Shown piece by piece: positions 1-12,100 of a stretch of DNA of 64,000 nt. Within the stretch, counting starts at the first letter, position 1. Every line of letters starts with the position of its first letter. The position numbers and the translations under genes were made by a program. The notes under the pieces were generated by a model. It searched no databases. It saw only the letters and a list, made by a program, of their open reading frames with translations, and was not told the DNA's origin. The DNA comes from Isochrysis galbana (Eukaryota > Haptophyta > Isochrysidales > Isochrysidaceae): positions 2,969,419-3,033,418 of the forward strand of contig CM030939.1 in assembly GCA_018136815.1 (NCBI GenBank). The letters run 5' to 3'.

Positions 1-125
1 CCCCGGGGAGAAGAAAGCGCGCCATTGGGGAGAAGAAAGCGCGCCCTTGGGGAGAAGAAAGCGCGCCCTTGGAAAAGAAAGCGCGCCCTTGGAGAAGAAA
101 GCGAGCCCTTGGAGAAGAAAGCGAG
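1..125. repeat. 20-22 bp minisatellite
   Basis: Six or so imperfect head-to-tail copies of a unit close to GGAGAAGAAAGCGCGCCCTT start the window. The last copies change GCGCGCC to GCGAGCC. The array runs directly into the next minisatellite, and the window edge cuts its left end, so its full size is unknown. Confidence 0.85.
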
Positions 126-130
126 CCCTT

Positions 131-340
131 GAGATACCGAAGGGAGGGAATAGATACCGGAGGGAGGGAATAGATACCGGAGGGAGGGAAGAGATACCGG
201 AGGGAGGGAAGAGATACCGGAGGGAGGGAAGAGATACCGGAGGGAGGGAAGAGATACCGGAGGGAGGGAAGAGATACCGGAGGGAGAGAAGAGATACCGG
301 AGGGAGGGGAAGAGATAAGAGATACCGGAGGGAGGGAGGG
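131..340. repeat. 20 bp minisatellite
   Basis: About ten tandem copies of a 20-bp unit (GATACCGGAGGGAGGGAAGA) with few substitutions. An open frame crosses it only because 20-bp units without stops can be read through; the product would be low complexity. I do not treat it as a gene. Confidence 0.9.
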
Positions 341-369
341 AAATCGTGTTTGTGTTTTTGTGTCTGTGC

Positions 370-1283
370 CAAGGCTCACCTACAATACTGAGAGTAATGC
401 ATTACTCCCCCACATTACTGGGCTTGCCAAAGTAATCATGGGCCGATTACTCCACCCACAAAGTAATCAGGGGCGGCATTACTCTCCTCAAAAAGCCTTA
501 AAGTATTGCCTAACTAACGATTACTACCCCCGCTCTTCACTACAGCGCAGCGTGACAGTGTGAGCGCCCTGTGTTATCCCTAGCCCTAGCTAGGGTTACT
601 AGTTCCAGTGACTAGTTCCTAGTTCCCAGTTCCCAGGCGCTGCAGCTGCATTCTGGCTGCATTGTGCATTGGCGCCACATTCGCATTCACATTGCAATTG
701 ATGATTAAAATTGACGAAGATCATTTACATACATACAATCCAACTCAAGACTACCAGTGCCCGTGATGCCCATCTCTTGCAGCTTCCAGTATGCCCCCGG
801 AGCCCGGGTGATGGGCTTGTAGAGGGGGTCGTATGCAAGGACCGTGCACAGGTATTTCGTGTTGCGCTCCTCAGCCGTCATCCTTCCCTCCCAATAGCTG
901 CCGGGAACTGCGACTTGCTCGCCAATGACGGAGCCCCGGTTGCGAATTTCAGGCAAGAATTGCCCTGTGATGCGAGCATTGCGCATGCGGCCCCGGCCTC
1001 GACCTCCAGGCATGGCAGCAAGCGGCGCGGAGGGAGGGGAGGGCCGAACACGAGTTGCGAGTTGCGAGTTCTGAGTTGCGAGTTCTGGGTACAATGTATA
1101 AAGAATAGTTTTTATTTAGTGAAGGCAAATACATACCGGTAATGCATTACATTACTAAAAACGTGATTACTCGACCCCCGAGAGTAATCAACCTATGATT
1201 ACTCGGGTCACAGAGTAGTCCATGCCACATTACTGGCGACCTTTAGTAATCATTTGTACTCTCAGTATTGTAGGTGAGCCTTG
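370..1283. mobile_element. hAT-like DNA transposon, non-autonomous
   Basis: The element is bounded by 27-bp perfect terminal inverted repeats at 370-396 and 1257-1283, starting CAAGGCTCACC. It is flanked on both sides by the same 8-bp direct repeat GTCTGTGC (362-369 and 1284-1291). An 8-bp target duplication with CA-starting termini is typical of the hAT superfamily; P-like elements also make 8-bp duplications. About 150 bp inside each end lie many copies of AGTAATC/GATTACT in both orientations, like the subterminal transposase-binding repeats of hAT elements. At 914 bp it is too short for a full transposase. The intact target duplication suggests a fairly recent insertion. Confidence 0.85.
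705..1013 (-). CDS. short ORF inside the hAT-like element
   Basis: A 102-residue frame on the minus strand fills the centre of the hAT-like element. It starts MPGGRGRGRMRNARITG and has a mixed, protein-like composition (WEGRMTAEERNTKYLCTVL in the middle). I recognise no domain. It could be a captured exon or a remnant of the transposase N-terminus. It could also be chance, since the element is compact and the frame lacks any visible catalytic residues. Confidence 0.35.
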   Translation of the reverse strand: MPGGRGRGRMRNARITGQFLPEIRNRGSVIGEQVAVPGSYWEGRMTAEERNTKYLCTVLAYDPLYKPITRAPGAYWKLQEMGITGTGSLELDCMYVNDLRQF

Positions 1284-1449
1284 GTCTGTGCGTTTCGTTA
1301 CGGGTTTTACACGTCATGTTATCCGGGCATTGTGTGAAGTGTGGACGAACACCGTGCGGCACAATTAACTTTGAGAACTCTGACACCCGTGCATTACACA
1401 CCTAGATTTCAGTCGCATTCTCCCCCGTGAACGGGTCCCCCCAATTATT

Positions 1450-1690
1450 TCACTCACAGCTACACTCCGCGTCTTGGCCGTGCTCTTGCATCTCGCACAG
1501 GATCGCATTGTACTTCATGCGACAAGCCATCTGCTGCGCCGTCTCGCCCTCATACTCGCCCGCTATCGCCTCGGCGTGGGGATTGGCACCATGTTGTAAC
1601 AGAATCCTCACCAACGATGGCTTGTTGGCCATCGTGGCATGCATCAGTGGCGTGAGGAAGGTGTGATCGTGGTCGTCCACCTCGACTGAG
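1450..1690 (-). CDS. ankyrin-repeat protein, 3' exon (partial)
   Basis: The minus strand reads about one and a half ankyrin repeats: TPLMHATMANKPSLVRILL, then QHGANPHAEA and GETAQQMACRM, before a Cys-rich end and a stop. The TPLMHA...LLQHGAN pattern is the classical ankyrin helix-turn-helix and beta-turn. A good acceptor (CTCTCTACAG) lies at 1691-1696 just upstream of the frame, so this is probably the last exon of a spliced gene. I could not fix the upstream exon; the 1.7-2.0 kb stretch is Ser/Arg-rich in every frame and looks untranslated. Function beyond protein binding cannot be inferred. Confidence 0.6.
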
Positions 1691-1699
1691 CTGTAGAGA

Positions 1700-2560
1700 G
1701 CGAGAGCGAGAGGAGGAGCAGGGATCGTTTAAGGTAATAAACCGGCATGACTTCGACTTCTCGTTCTGCAGTCGCTCTGCGAGACTCTCTCTCTCTCTCT
1801 CTCCGTCCGCCTCTCCTCGGCCGACGGCAGGAAGTTTCGTCCAAAACATTCTCCGGTCCCAAGATATCTCGTGGGGGGTCTCTCCGCGCTCCGCGAGGGA
1901 AAGGAAGCGATCTCGCTCCGAGATTGGCCTCGCGCCCTCCCACGCTGCCCCGCCGTGCCCTCGGTCCCTCGCCCCCCCCCCGCGGCAGGTTCTTTCCCTC
2001 GGCGTGCCGTCCGTCGCCTCCGGCCCTCTTACTTACCTTCTCTTGATGTCATCAAATGTTCCGTGACCGTCTGTTGTCTTCTCTCATCTATCGGTCATAT
2101 CTCCCCAACGAGATCTGCCCTCGTTGTGTCGGCGTCCCCTCTGTCGCATGTCTGCGCGTTGCTGAGTTGCCCTGGTGCCGACGCCTGTCCGTCCGTCCTG
2201 GTGTGGTTAGTTTTCGCCCCGTTTGGGTTAGTTTCGTGTGGCTCGGTGTCCTCGAGCTTTTTGTAGCAACTTCGGCGACGCCCACCGTGTTCCCAAGCGA
2301 GTCCCCCCGAGTTCCCGAGTCTATACCCCGAGTCAACGAGTCAATACAAGTCAAGCACGCGCCTGAGCCACCCCCAGTCGCCTGCCACCACCTCCCACAA
2401 GCCTCCTTCCACACTTCCGCGCCCTCCGTGCGTCATGCGTCGTGCGTCAATCACCATGCCCGTAGTCAACCCCGAGGAAAGCTCCATGAGCTCCCCGCAA
2501 GAACCGCATTCCGCGCTAGCTGCCGGCGCGCCCTCGCAGGCAATCTCAATCTCCAAGAGT
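1700..2560. other. no confident gene; pyrimidine-rich stretch
   Basis: The stretch contains a (CT)n run at 1786-1805 and C-rich sequence. The open frames in it are Ser/Pro/Arg-rich on both strands with no domain, intron pair or homology among themselves. It may hold the 5' end of the ankyrin gene or transposon debris linked to the fragment at 2.6 kb. Confidence 0.4.
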
Positions 2561-2574
2561 GAGATCAGCCTTGC

Positions 2575-2712
2575 TCTGACAGGAATGAGGAATGGGCCAC
2601 CTTTGACACGAAAGTGCCCGACTCACCTTCGAGCTTCATGCGTTCGCGGTTCCCTTTAAGAAAAGTGAGGCCTTGCGACTCTACTGCCTTGACGAGCGTG
2701 CTGAGATTGATT
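2575..2712 (-). pseudogene. fragment of recurrent mobile ORF (family X)
   Basis: The minus strand reads LVKAVESQGLTFLKGNRERM followed by KLEGESGTFVSKVAHS. The same string recurs, with substitutions, in the ORFs at 18.6-19.06 kb and 48.3-48.8 kb. Only about 45 residues remain here, with no surrounding frame, so this is a decayed fragment. Family X is not a protein family I recognise; its multi-copy, broken state says it is carried by a mobile element. Confidence 0.7.
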
Positions 2713-2983
2713 CGCGATGCTTGGGGGTAGGGGCTCCATGGCTCCGTTCATGCCGATGAGCCGATGAGGGCGTCGGAGCCGCAGCACTAGGATTAAACCA
2801 GCACAGACAAGAAAACTCCAACATGGAGAGATGGGACAGAGGGAAGATAGAGAACTGGCCGCCCACCGCCTCCTCCTCTCCTCTGACTGTCCTCACGTGT
2901 GGCCCTCGCCTCGCGGGCTAGGGACGTGGGAGGGGAGGTTGACGTGCGCCTCAAGCCGCGGCACCATCGTCTGCACTTCCAGC

Positions 2984-3625
2984 ATGCAGGCCAGCCCCGC
3001 AAACCCTTTCTACGTCCAGGAGGATGTGGTGGTGGTCTCTGAAGGGCTGCCTCTACACCTCGACCCAAAGTGGCTGGGCGTGAGCAGCGCGCTTAGCCAC
3101 AGCTCGAAGTGCCTGTTTCTGCTCTCCAATATGCCCTACTACGTCGTTGCATGGCTCATCGCTAGCGCGCCTGCCATCCCCACTGACTGCTCGTGGCACT
3201 GCCTGACGGGGATGTGCCACTCGCCTGCCTTCCTTGGCGCCATCATCCTCAGCCTCGGCATGGTGAGCTCGTACTGGCATGGCGCGCAGTGCGAGCTCAT
3301 GCTCTCCATATACTGCCCCGAGCGGGATACGGGCATTCCGCGGCTGCACTCCGCGCGCTGGCAGAAGCGGCTCATCACCGGCGATATTGCTTGCTCCATC
3401 CTCACCTTCCTCATGGGCGTCTGCTGCTTCGGCGTCGTGCGCACTGTCTCCTGGATTGCGCCGGGTGTGATCCTCTTTGTCACGGGTGCTTTTGCAAAGC
3501 GCTCGGCCAGATATAAGCAGTATGCCCTGCTGCATGGTCTTTGGCACGTGGCATCGGCACTGGCCATATATAATATTGTCCTCACGGCGACTGCACTTTC
3601 CGAATACCCACCCTATTTTACATAG
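2984..3625 (+). CDS. multi-pass membrane protein, TMEM8/CREST-like
   Basis: A 213-residue intronless frame. I chose the ATG at 2984 because the upstream in-frame extension is not protein-like. It has about six or seven hydrophobic segments, e.g. NMPYYVVAWLIAS, AFLGAIILSLGMVSSYWHG, SILTFLMGVCCFGVV, WIAPGVILFVTGAF and a last helix with HGLWHVASALAIY. The spacing of SSYWH, an Asp in TGDIAC, and a C-terminal H..WH motif matches the TMEM8/myomaker (DUF3522) branch of the CREST superfamily, whose members are putative metal-dependent lipid hydrolases (alkaline ceramidases, PAQR receptors). The fold assignment is inference from these motifs. It ends just before a region of dispersed repeats. Confidence 0.6.
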   Translation: MQASPANPFYVQEDVVVVSEGLPLHLDPKWLGVSSALSHSSKCLFLLSNMPYYVVAWLIASAPAIPTDCSWHCLTGMCHSPAFLGAIILSLGMVSSYWHGAQCELMLSIYCPERDTGIPRLHSARWQKRLITGDIACSILTFLMGVCCFGVVRTVSWIAPGVILFVTGAFAKRSARYKQYALLHGLWHVASALAIYNIVLTATALSEYPPYFT

Positions 3626-4061
3626 CAGCCATTGGAGAGCCGTAGGTTCGTTTACGACTGCCCCTGGGCGGCCAGGCTCGATTTGGCCGACGTGCGCTGC
3701 CACGCATCTCTGATGGTGACGGCCGAAAGGCGTCCAGCTTGGTCACAGTCCGGTGTACTACTTGTGCATCCACTCGCAGAGGGTCTTGCTTGCCACTAGC
3801 GAGCTGATTCCCCTTCATTTTGGTGCGGTGCATCCTCAGGCCCTCAGCCTGGTGTCAGCGTCAGCATGTCGACATCTGGTGGGGACGGGGATGGGGGGGG
3901 GGGGGGGGAGGGTGATTGAGAATGCAACAACTTGAGCACAATGCAAAGTGCTAAATGGGAGTGAAATAGCTTGTGTTCTTGTAGACGATAGACAGGCCTG
4001 TCTTGAGCTACCGAATGGCAATTTTCTTGTCAGTCCAAGCAATCATCACCGATATAATAAA

Positions 4062-4640
4062 ATATCTGAGCGTTAGTACCACTTCCCCCACTAGCCCGGT
4101 GCTATCACGACACTCCTTGGCGCACCTGCCCGTAGGCCTTGACGTGTGCTGATGCCACAAATAAATACACTGGTACACATATGCACCCCTTCGAATCTCC
4201 CCCCCTGGCAGACCCCCGGCTCCCATTGCAACTCCCCACAAATTACAGTGGGGCCAAACCCAGTGAGGCGAACCAACCTACAACCTACGGCGGGCGACTC
4301 GTCATCGGGGAAAAGCACGGGGGGGGAGGGGGGAGGGGGAGGGGGAGGAACCTCTCATCGTCCTTGTCAAAAAAGAAGGACGGCCCTTACCAGTTACCAG
4401 CTCGCGCCGCAAGCATTCCTTGAAGAATAAATGACTGCGACTCGAGTAAGCTCTGCCCCACTTGGCATACTCTTGTCGACCTTGAGTCACCCCCTCCTCT
4501 CTCCCTCCTGTTGCCAGCCGCCCCTCACCCTCACCCCTCTCCGCTCGTTTCTCGTTTGTGCCAACGTGCCAACGCAAACGGGGCCCATTTCCCATTTCTC
4601 ACCGCACTCCATCGGCGGGGGGTGCAACCCCCCCCCCCCC
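4062..4640 (+). repeat. dispersed repeat family A, copy 1
   Basis: It starts near TATCTGAGCGTTAGTACCAC and includes CCGGCTCCCATTGCAACTCC and a poly-G run at 4320-4347. The same order of blocks occurs at 24174-24965 (interrupted) and 62121-62560. It carries no protein-like frame. The length and lack of coding suggest a SINE-like or non-autonomous element. Confidence 0.75.
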
Positions 4641-4689
4641 TCTCTCTCCACCCTCATCTCTCACCCTTCGTTGTCCCTGCGGCGCGTCG

Positions 4690-4960
4690 CCATGCGCGCG
4701 CCCCGGCCTGCTCTCAGAGGTCGGCGGGGGTCCTCTGAGGGCTCCCAGAGGGCCTGCAGGGGCAGCTCACAGCTCAGGGGGCAGTGGAGCCTAGCCCGCG
4801 AGCCGCGAGGGGCTGAGCCTCAGCTCTCGCCCCCCCTGCCTCTCACACGCTCACCTCGCTGGCCATGGGAGCCGCCCAGAACCAGATCCAGGATCCAGAG
4901 GCCTCCGTATGCCGGGCGACCAGGGAGGGGGGGGAGTGAGCTCGAGGGCAGGCCCATCGC
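4690..4960 (+). repeat. diverged repeat related to family B
   Basis: The core (CATGCGCGCG..., CTGCAGGGGCAGCTCACAGC, then GGCAGTGGAGCC, CCCCTGCCTCTC) resembles the central part of the family B copies at 20.45, 49.87 and 56.05 kb but lacks the conserved 3' hairpin. This is probably an old or truncated copy. Confidence 0.45.
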
Positions 4961-5222
4961 GGGCGTGGGAGCCGTGGGAGCGCAGCTCGCGACCCGCACC
5001 CACTAGCCACTAGCCACTAGGGGCTAGGGGTCTGGGTCAGAAAGAATGATGAGTGCCCTGCCCCTGCGAGAAGGAAGTTGGCGATCCCCCGGCCCAGACA
5101 GAAACCTCCAAGGGCCATAGATGTTTTGCCACATGCTTTTATTTTCTCATTTCGGGGCGGAGAAGCGAACGAACGTTGGCGGTGCGAAAGAGGGGATCGC
5201 TCCGGACCGCTCCGGAGCGCGC

Positions 5223-5880
5223 GGGTGGGAGGGGGGGGGGGGGGGGGGGGGGGGTCCCGGAGTGTGGTGCGTTGCGGCAGGCAGTTGAGGCGGTTAGATA
5301 GGAGTGGGCCGCGCCTCCCACGAGAACTGGTGCCCTGGTGTGACACCTCTTTGCTCATGCCCTTCCTCTTCTCTGCCTTCTTCTCTCCTCTCTCTGCGTC
5401 TCTCCCCCCATCTTCCTTCTTCTCCCGCGGCTCGCGCCGTACGAGAGCGAGCGCCCTCCTCCCCCCCCGCCCCCCAAGCGGCCTCGAATCTCGAAACGGC
5501 TTTTTCCCTCTTTGAACGCGCCGACTGAGCGCGCCGCCGCCGCCGCCGCCGGAGGGGGCAGGGGGCAGGGGGGGGGCGGGGGGGGAATGCACATGAGTCG
5601 TATATGTATGATATTCGAGGTTTTCTTCTCGTCTCTCAATCTCCACGGGATGAGTTCTCTCTCGCTCTCTTCTGTGCTTCTTCTCTCCTCTAGGAGTACA
5701 ACTCTCTCTCCCTCCCTCCCTCCCTCTCTCCCTCTCTCCCCTCTCTCCCCTCTCTCCCTCTCTCCCCCCTCTCTCTCCCCTCTCTCCCCTCTCTCTCCCT
5801 CTCTCTCCCTCTCTCTCCCTCTCTCTCTTCCCCCCCCCCCCTCCCTCCCTGCCCTCCCTCCCCTCCTCCCTCCCCCTTTT
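5223..5880. repeat. poly-G run and CT-rich tract upstream of the giant gene
   Basis: A nearly pure G run lies at 5229-5254. Then comes a GCC repeat (5530-5550), and then almost 190 bp of CCCT/CTCT sequence at 5690-5880. The pyrimidine tract ends about 240 bp before the start codon of the surface-protein gene. Similar tracts sit next to the 5' ends of most other host genes here. Confidence 0.85.
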
Positions 5881-6117
5881 TCCCACATCACAGACAGCGC
5901 GGCGCGAGAGGTGTGAGGAGGAGGAGAGTGTCCACTCATGCCAAGAGAGAGCCCCGAGCGCAACCAACAAATAGAGGGAAAACGGGGTAACACATATAAT
6001 AAATGCCGTTGGCTCTCTATGGCTTGGGCATACATATTTCTACATTCTCTCCCCCCTCCCGAGTTCTATGTAGCGGTCCCCACAGTTCCGCTCTCGTGGC
6101 GTAGAGCGTGGAGGGAA

Positions 6118-9100
6118 ATGTCCGCTGTCTGCCTGCTGCTCTGCTTAGCCGAGTGGGCGGCGGATGGCCTGCCTCTGGCCGAGACGCTGCACTCGCCGCG
6201 GCGGAAGCTCCTCGTCCTCTCTCCTCTAAGCCCCCCACCTGCTTCTCCCTCTCCCTCGCCTCCCAATCCCTCGCCCATCTCACCCGATCCTTCACCACCG
6301 CCGCCGCCCTCACCCTACTCGCCAGATCCGTCACCGCCACCCGCGAAGCCGCCGCCCTCGCCGCCGCCACCTAGAATGCCGCCGTCGCCCCCACCTACGC
6401 CTCCCCCGCCCTCGCTGCCCCCGCCCTCACCGGATCCCTCGCCGCCGCCACCACCCTCGCCCTTCAGCCCCGATCCGTCAACGCCGCCGCCGTCCCCGCC
6501 TCCTCCCGTTCCACCGCCCTCGGTCCCACCGCCATCGCGTCCACCCCCTTCGTCTCCCAATCCCTCGCCTCCACCGCCCTCCCCACCGCCACCCTCACCC
6601 TCGCCTGAGCCCTTCCCACCGCCCCCGCCGATTCCCTCGATCCCGGAACCATCCCCACCTCCTCCTCCATCGCCAATCAGCCCTGATCCATCACCACCAC
6701 CACTGCCGCCTCCAATCGCCCCGCCCCTCCCTCCACCTTCGCCGCCGCCAAAGCCTCCACCTCTACCTCCGCCGCCCTTGCTCCCGCCACCCTCACCACC
6801 GCCGCCCTCGCCCCCGCCGCCCTCGCCTCCGCCACCCTCGCCCCCGCCCCCGTCGCCACCACCACCATCGCCGCCGCCGCCGTCGCCACCGCCCCCCTCG
6901 CCGGAGCCCTCCCCCCCGCCGCCTCCGAGCCCTTCTCAGCCAGAACCATCGCCGCCACCACCGCCCTCGCCCTCCCGTCCCGAACCATCGCCACCGCCGC
7001 CTTCCCCACCGCCACCGTCATCTCCACCGCCCACTCAGCCGCCACCCTCTCAACCGCCGCCCTCACAGCCGCCACCTTCGCTGCCACCGTCCCCACTGCC
7101 CTCCCCGCCTCCTCCCTCGCCGCTGCCTCCATCTCCCGAGCCCTCGCCGCCACCACCTCCGAGTCCGTACAGTCCAGATCCGTCGCCCCCACCGCCGTCT
7201 CCGCCGCCGCCCACGCTGCCGCCACCGAATTCACCACCGCCCTTGCCCCCGCTTCCATCGCCGCCACCTCCATCGTCACCACCACCGTCGCCACCACCTC
7301 CATCGCCACCGCCGCCATCACTGCCACCTCCATCGCCGCCGCCGCCCTTGCCGCCTCCTCCATCGCCGCCGCCGCCGTCGCCGCCACCTCCATCGCCGCC
7401 GCCGCCCTCCCCACAACCTCCCTCGCCGCCACCTCCCTCGCCACCGCCACCATCGCCACCGCCGCCCTCGCCGCCGCCTCCATCACCGCCGCCCTCGCCT
7501 CCGCCACCATCGCCACCGCCGCCCTCGCCTCCACCACCATCGCCACCGCCACCATCGCCGCCGCCTCCGTCTCCGCCACCGCCATCGCCCCCACCCCCCG
7601 CACCGCCTCCTCCTTCGCCTCCTCCGCCATCGCCGCCCCCACCGTCTCTGCCGCCGCCTTCGCCACCCCCGCCCTCACCACCACCTCCGTCGCCACCACC
7701 TCCATCGCCGCCGCCACCGTCGCCGCCACCACCTTCGCCACCGCCACCTTCGCCGCCGCCACCTTCGCCGCCGCCACCGTCTCCGCCGCCTCCATCGCCT
7801 CCGCCGCCCTCGCTTCCGCCTCCATCGCCACCGCCTCCATCGCCACCGCCACCATCGCCACCGCCGCCCTCACCACCACCGCCATCGCCACCGCCCCCTT
7901 CGCCGCCACCGCCCTCACCACCGCCCCCCTCACCTCCTCCCCCATCGCCGCCACCGCCATCGCCGCCACCGCCCTCACCACCGCCGCCCTCGCCACCTCC
8001 GCCTTCGCCCCCACCGCCCTCACCACCACCGCCTTCACCACCGCCGCCCTCACCACCACCGCCCTCACCACCTCCCCCATCGCCGCCACCGCCTTCGCCG
8101 CCGCCGCCATCGCCACCGCCGCCCTCTCCCCCTCCCCCATCGCCGCCACCGCCTTCACCACCACCGCCTTCACCGCCGCCGCCCTCACCGCCACCGCCCT
8201 CTCCGCCGCCGCCCTCTCCACCGCCGCCATCGCCACCGCCACCCTCGCCTCCGCCGCCATCGCCACCGCCCCCTTCTCCACCTCCCCCGTCACCGCCACC
8301 GCCATCACCTCCGCCGCCATCGCCACCGCCACCCTCGCCGCCGCCGCCCTCGCCGCCGCCACCCTCTCCGCCGCCACCATCGCCGCCACCGCCCTCGCCG
8401 CCACCGCCCTCGCCTCCTCCACCCTCGCCGCCGCCACCCTCGCCGCCACCGCCCTCGCCGCCACCGCCGTCACCACCACCGCCCTCGCCGCCGCCACCCT
8501 CGCCGCCGCCACCATCACCGCCGCCGCCTTCGCCGCCACCTCCATCGCCTCCGCCACCGTCGCCGCCCCCACCATCACCGCCTCCGCCCTCGCCGCCGCC
8601 GCCATCGCCGCCGCCACCCTCACCACCACCACCCTCGCCACCACCACCCTCGCCACCACCACCGTCACCACCACCGCCCTCGCCACCTCCACCCTCACCG
8701 CCGCCGCCCTCGCCACCACCGCCATCACCGCCGCCGCCATCGCCGCCGCCGCCATCGCCACCCCCACCATCGCCGCCTCCACCATCGCCACCGCCACCAT
8801 CGCCGCCACCACCGTCGCCGCCGCCCCCATCGCCCCCGCCCCCGTCACCGCCGCCGCCATCGCCGCCGCCGCCATCGCCACCTCCACCCTCGCCGCCGCC
8901 GCCCTCACCACCTCCACCATCGCCTCCGCCGCCCTCGCCGCCGCCGCCATCGCCTCCGCCACCGTCACCTCCGCCCCCTTCGCCACCGCCGCCCTCTCCT
9001 CCGCCACCCTCGCCGCCACCGCCATCGCCACCTCCACCATCGCCACCCCCACCATCGCCACCCCCGCCCTCGCCACCGCCGCCCTCGCCACCTCCGCCTT

Positions 9101-12100
9101 CGCCACCACCGCCTTCGCCACCACCGCCTTCACCACCACCACCATCGCCGCCGCCACCCTCGCCACCACCGCCCTCGCCGCCGCCGCCGTCCCCACCACC
9201 GCCCTCACCTCCACCACCCTCGCCACCGCCGCCCTCTCCTCCGCCACCCTCGCCGCCACCGCCATCGCCACCTCCACCATCGCCACCCCCACCATCGCCA
9301 CCCCCGCCCTCGCCACCGCCGCCCTCGCCACCTCCGCCTTCGCCACCACCGCCTTCGCCACCACCGCCTTCACCACCACCACCATCGCCGCCGCCACCCT
9401 CGCCACCACCGCCCTCGCCGCCGCCGCCGTCCCCACCACCGCCCTCACCTCCACCACCCTCGCCACCACCGCCCTCTCCACCTCCACCCTCGCCGCCGCC
9501 GCCATCGCCGCCGCCGCCGTCGCCGCCGCCTCCCTCGCCTCCTCCCCCATCGCCACCACCGCCATCGCCACCTCCACCCTCACCGCCGCCGCCCTCGCCG
9601 CCCCCGCCCTCGCCGCCCCCGCCATCTCCCCCACCTCCGTCGCCGCCGCCGCCATCGCCGCCGCCGCCATCGCCACCCCCACCTTCGCCGCCGCCGCCAT
9701 CGCCGCCGCCGCCATCGCCTCCGCCACCGTCACCTCCGCCCCCATCGCCACCGCCGCCCTCTCCTCCGCCACCCTCGCCGCCACCGCCATCGCCACCTCC
9801 ACCATCGCCACCCCCACCATCGCCACCCCCGCCCTCGCCACCGCCGCCCTCGCCACCTCCGCCTTCGCCACCACCGCCTTCGCCACCACCGCCTTCACCA
9901 CCACCACCATCGCCGCCGCCACCCTCGCCACCACCGCCCTCGCCGCCGCCGCCGTCCCCACCACCGCCCTCACCTCCACCACCCTCGCCGCCACCGCCCT
10001 CTCCACCTCCACCCTCGCCGCCCCCGCCCTCGCCGCCCCCGCCCTCGCCGCCCCCGCCATCTCCCCCACCTCCGTCGCCGCCGCCGCCATCGCCGCCGCC
10101 GCCATCGCCACCTCCACCCTCGCCGCCGCCGCCATCGCCGCCGCCACCGTCGCCGCCGCCGCCATCGCCACCGCCGCCCTCGCCGCCGCCGCCATCGCCA
10201 CCACCGCCCTCGCCACCGCCGCCCTCACCACCACCACCATCGCCGCCGCCGCCATCGCCACCACCGCCCTCGCCACCGCCGCCCTCACCACCACCACCCT
10301 CACCTCCACCACCGTCGCCGCCACCACCCTCGCCACCTCCACCCTCGCCGCCGCCGCCCTCACCGCCGCCGCCCTCACCGCCGCCGCCCTCGCCACCACC
10401 GCCGTCACCGCCGCCGCCATCGCCGCCGCCGCCATCGCCACCCCCACCTTCTCCGCCTCCACCATCGCCACCGCCACCATCGCCGCCACCACCGTCGCCG
10501 CCACCACCGTCGCCGCCGCCGCCATCGCCGCCGCCACCCTCGCCGCCACCTCCTTCACCGCCGCCGCCCTCGCCGCCGCCGCCATCGCCACCACCGCCCT
10601 CGCCACCGCCGCCATCGCCGCCGCCACCTTCGCCGCCACCTCCATCGCCTCCGCCCCCATCACCACCGCCGCCCTCTCCTCCGCCACCCTCGCCGCCACC
10701 GCCATCGCCACCTCCACCATCGCCACCTCCACCATCGCCACCCCCGCCCTCGCCACCGCCGCCCTCGCCACCGCCGCCTTCGCCACCACCGCCTTCGCCA
10801 CCACCGCCTTCACCACCACCACCATCGCCGCCCCCTCCCTCACCACCACCACCGTCGCCGCCGCCGCCATCACCGCCGCCGCCGTCCCCACCACCACCCT
10901 CTCCTCCACCACCGTCGCCGCCGCCACCATCGCCTCCCCCTCCCTCCCCTCCGCCGCCCTCGCCGCCGCCGCCCTCCCCACCTCCGCCCTCACCCCCACC
11001 TCCGTCGCCCCCGCCACCATCGCCGCCACCTCCGTCACCGCCGCCGCCATCGCCGCCGCCGCCATCGCCGCCGCCACCGTCCCCACCTCCGCCTTCCCCG
11101 CCGCCACCCTCGCCGCCGCCACCTTCTCCACCGCCTCCCTCTCCACCACCGCCTTCGCCGCCGCCACCCTCGCCACCGCCTCCCTCGCCACCACCGCCAT
11201 CGCCACCACCACCCTCGCCTCCGCCACCTTCGCCGCCACCTCCGTCGCCACCGCCGCCTTCGCCGCCTCCACCTTTCCCGCCGCCGCCATCGCCGCCTCC
11301 GCCATCGCCGCCTCCGCCATCGCCGCCGCCGCCATCGCCTCCGCCGCCATCGCCGCCGCCGCCATCGCCGCCGCCGCCATCGCCGCCGCCGCCATCGCCG
11401 CCGCCGCCATCGCCGCCGCCGCCATCGCCGCCGCCATCACCGCCGCCCCCATCGCCGCCGCCGCCATCGCCGCCGCCGCCATCACCACCACCTCCATCGC
11501 CACCTCCACCATCACCGCCGCCACCCTCCCCACCGCCGCCATCGCCACCACCGCCATCGCCACCGCCACCATCGCCTCCGCCACCATCGCCTCCGCCACC
11601 GTCGCCACCACCGCCCTCGCCGCCCCCGCCTTCACCGCCTCCACCCTCCCCCCCTCCACCCTCACCGCCGCCGCCTTCTCCGCCGCCGCCTTCTCCACCA
11701 CCACCCTCACCCCCACCTCCATCGCCTCCCCCACCATCACCGCCACCTCCGTCGCCACCTCCACCATCGCCACCGCCGCCATCGCCACCTCCACCTTCTC
11801 CGCCGCCGCCATCGCCGCCTCCACCTTCCCCGCCGCCGCCATCGCCGCCGCCACCGTCGCCTCCGCCGCCGTCCCCTCCCCCGCCATCGCCGCCGCCGCC
11901 GTCGCCGCCGCCGCCGTCGCCGCCCCCACCATCACCGCCGCCGCCATCGCCGCCGCCGCCATCACCGCCACCACCCTCACCCCCACCTCCGTCGCCACCT
12001 CCGCCATCTCCACCGCCGCCGTCGCCGCCTCCACCATCGCCGCCGCCGCCATCGCCCCCGCCTCCATCGCCGCCGCCGCCCTCACCACCACCACCGTCTC

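Noticed and set aside
47-391. 114-residue frame across the first minisatellites
   Set aside because: It is a read-through of 20-bp repeats and ends inside the hAT-like element.
5017-5970. 317-residue minus-strand frame with (RE)n stretches
   Set aside because: It is driven by the CT tract and poly-G run; it lacks motifs and contradicts the surface-protein gene promoter position.
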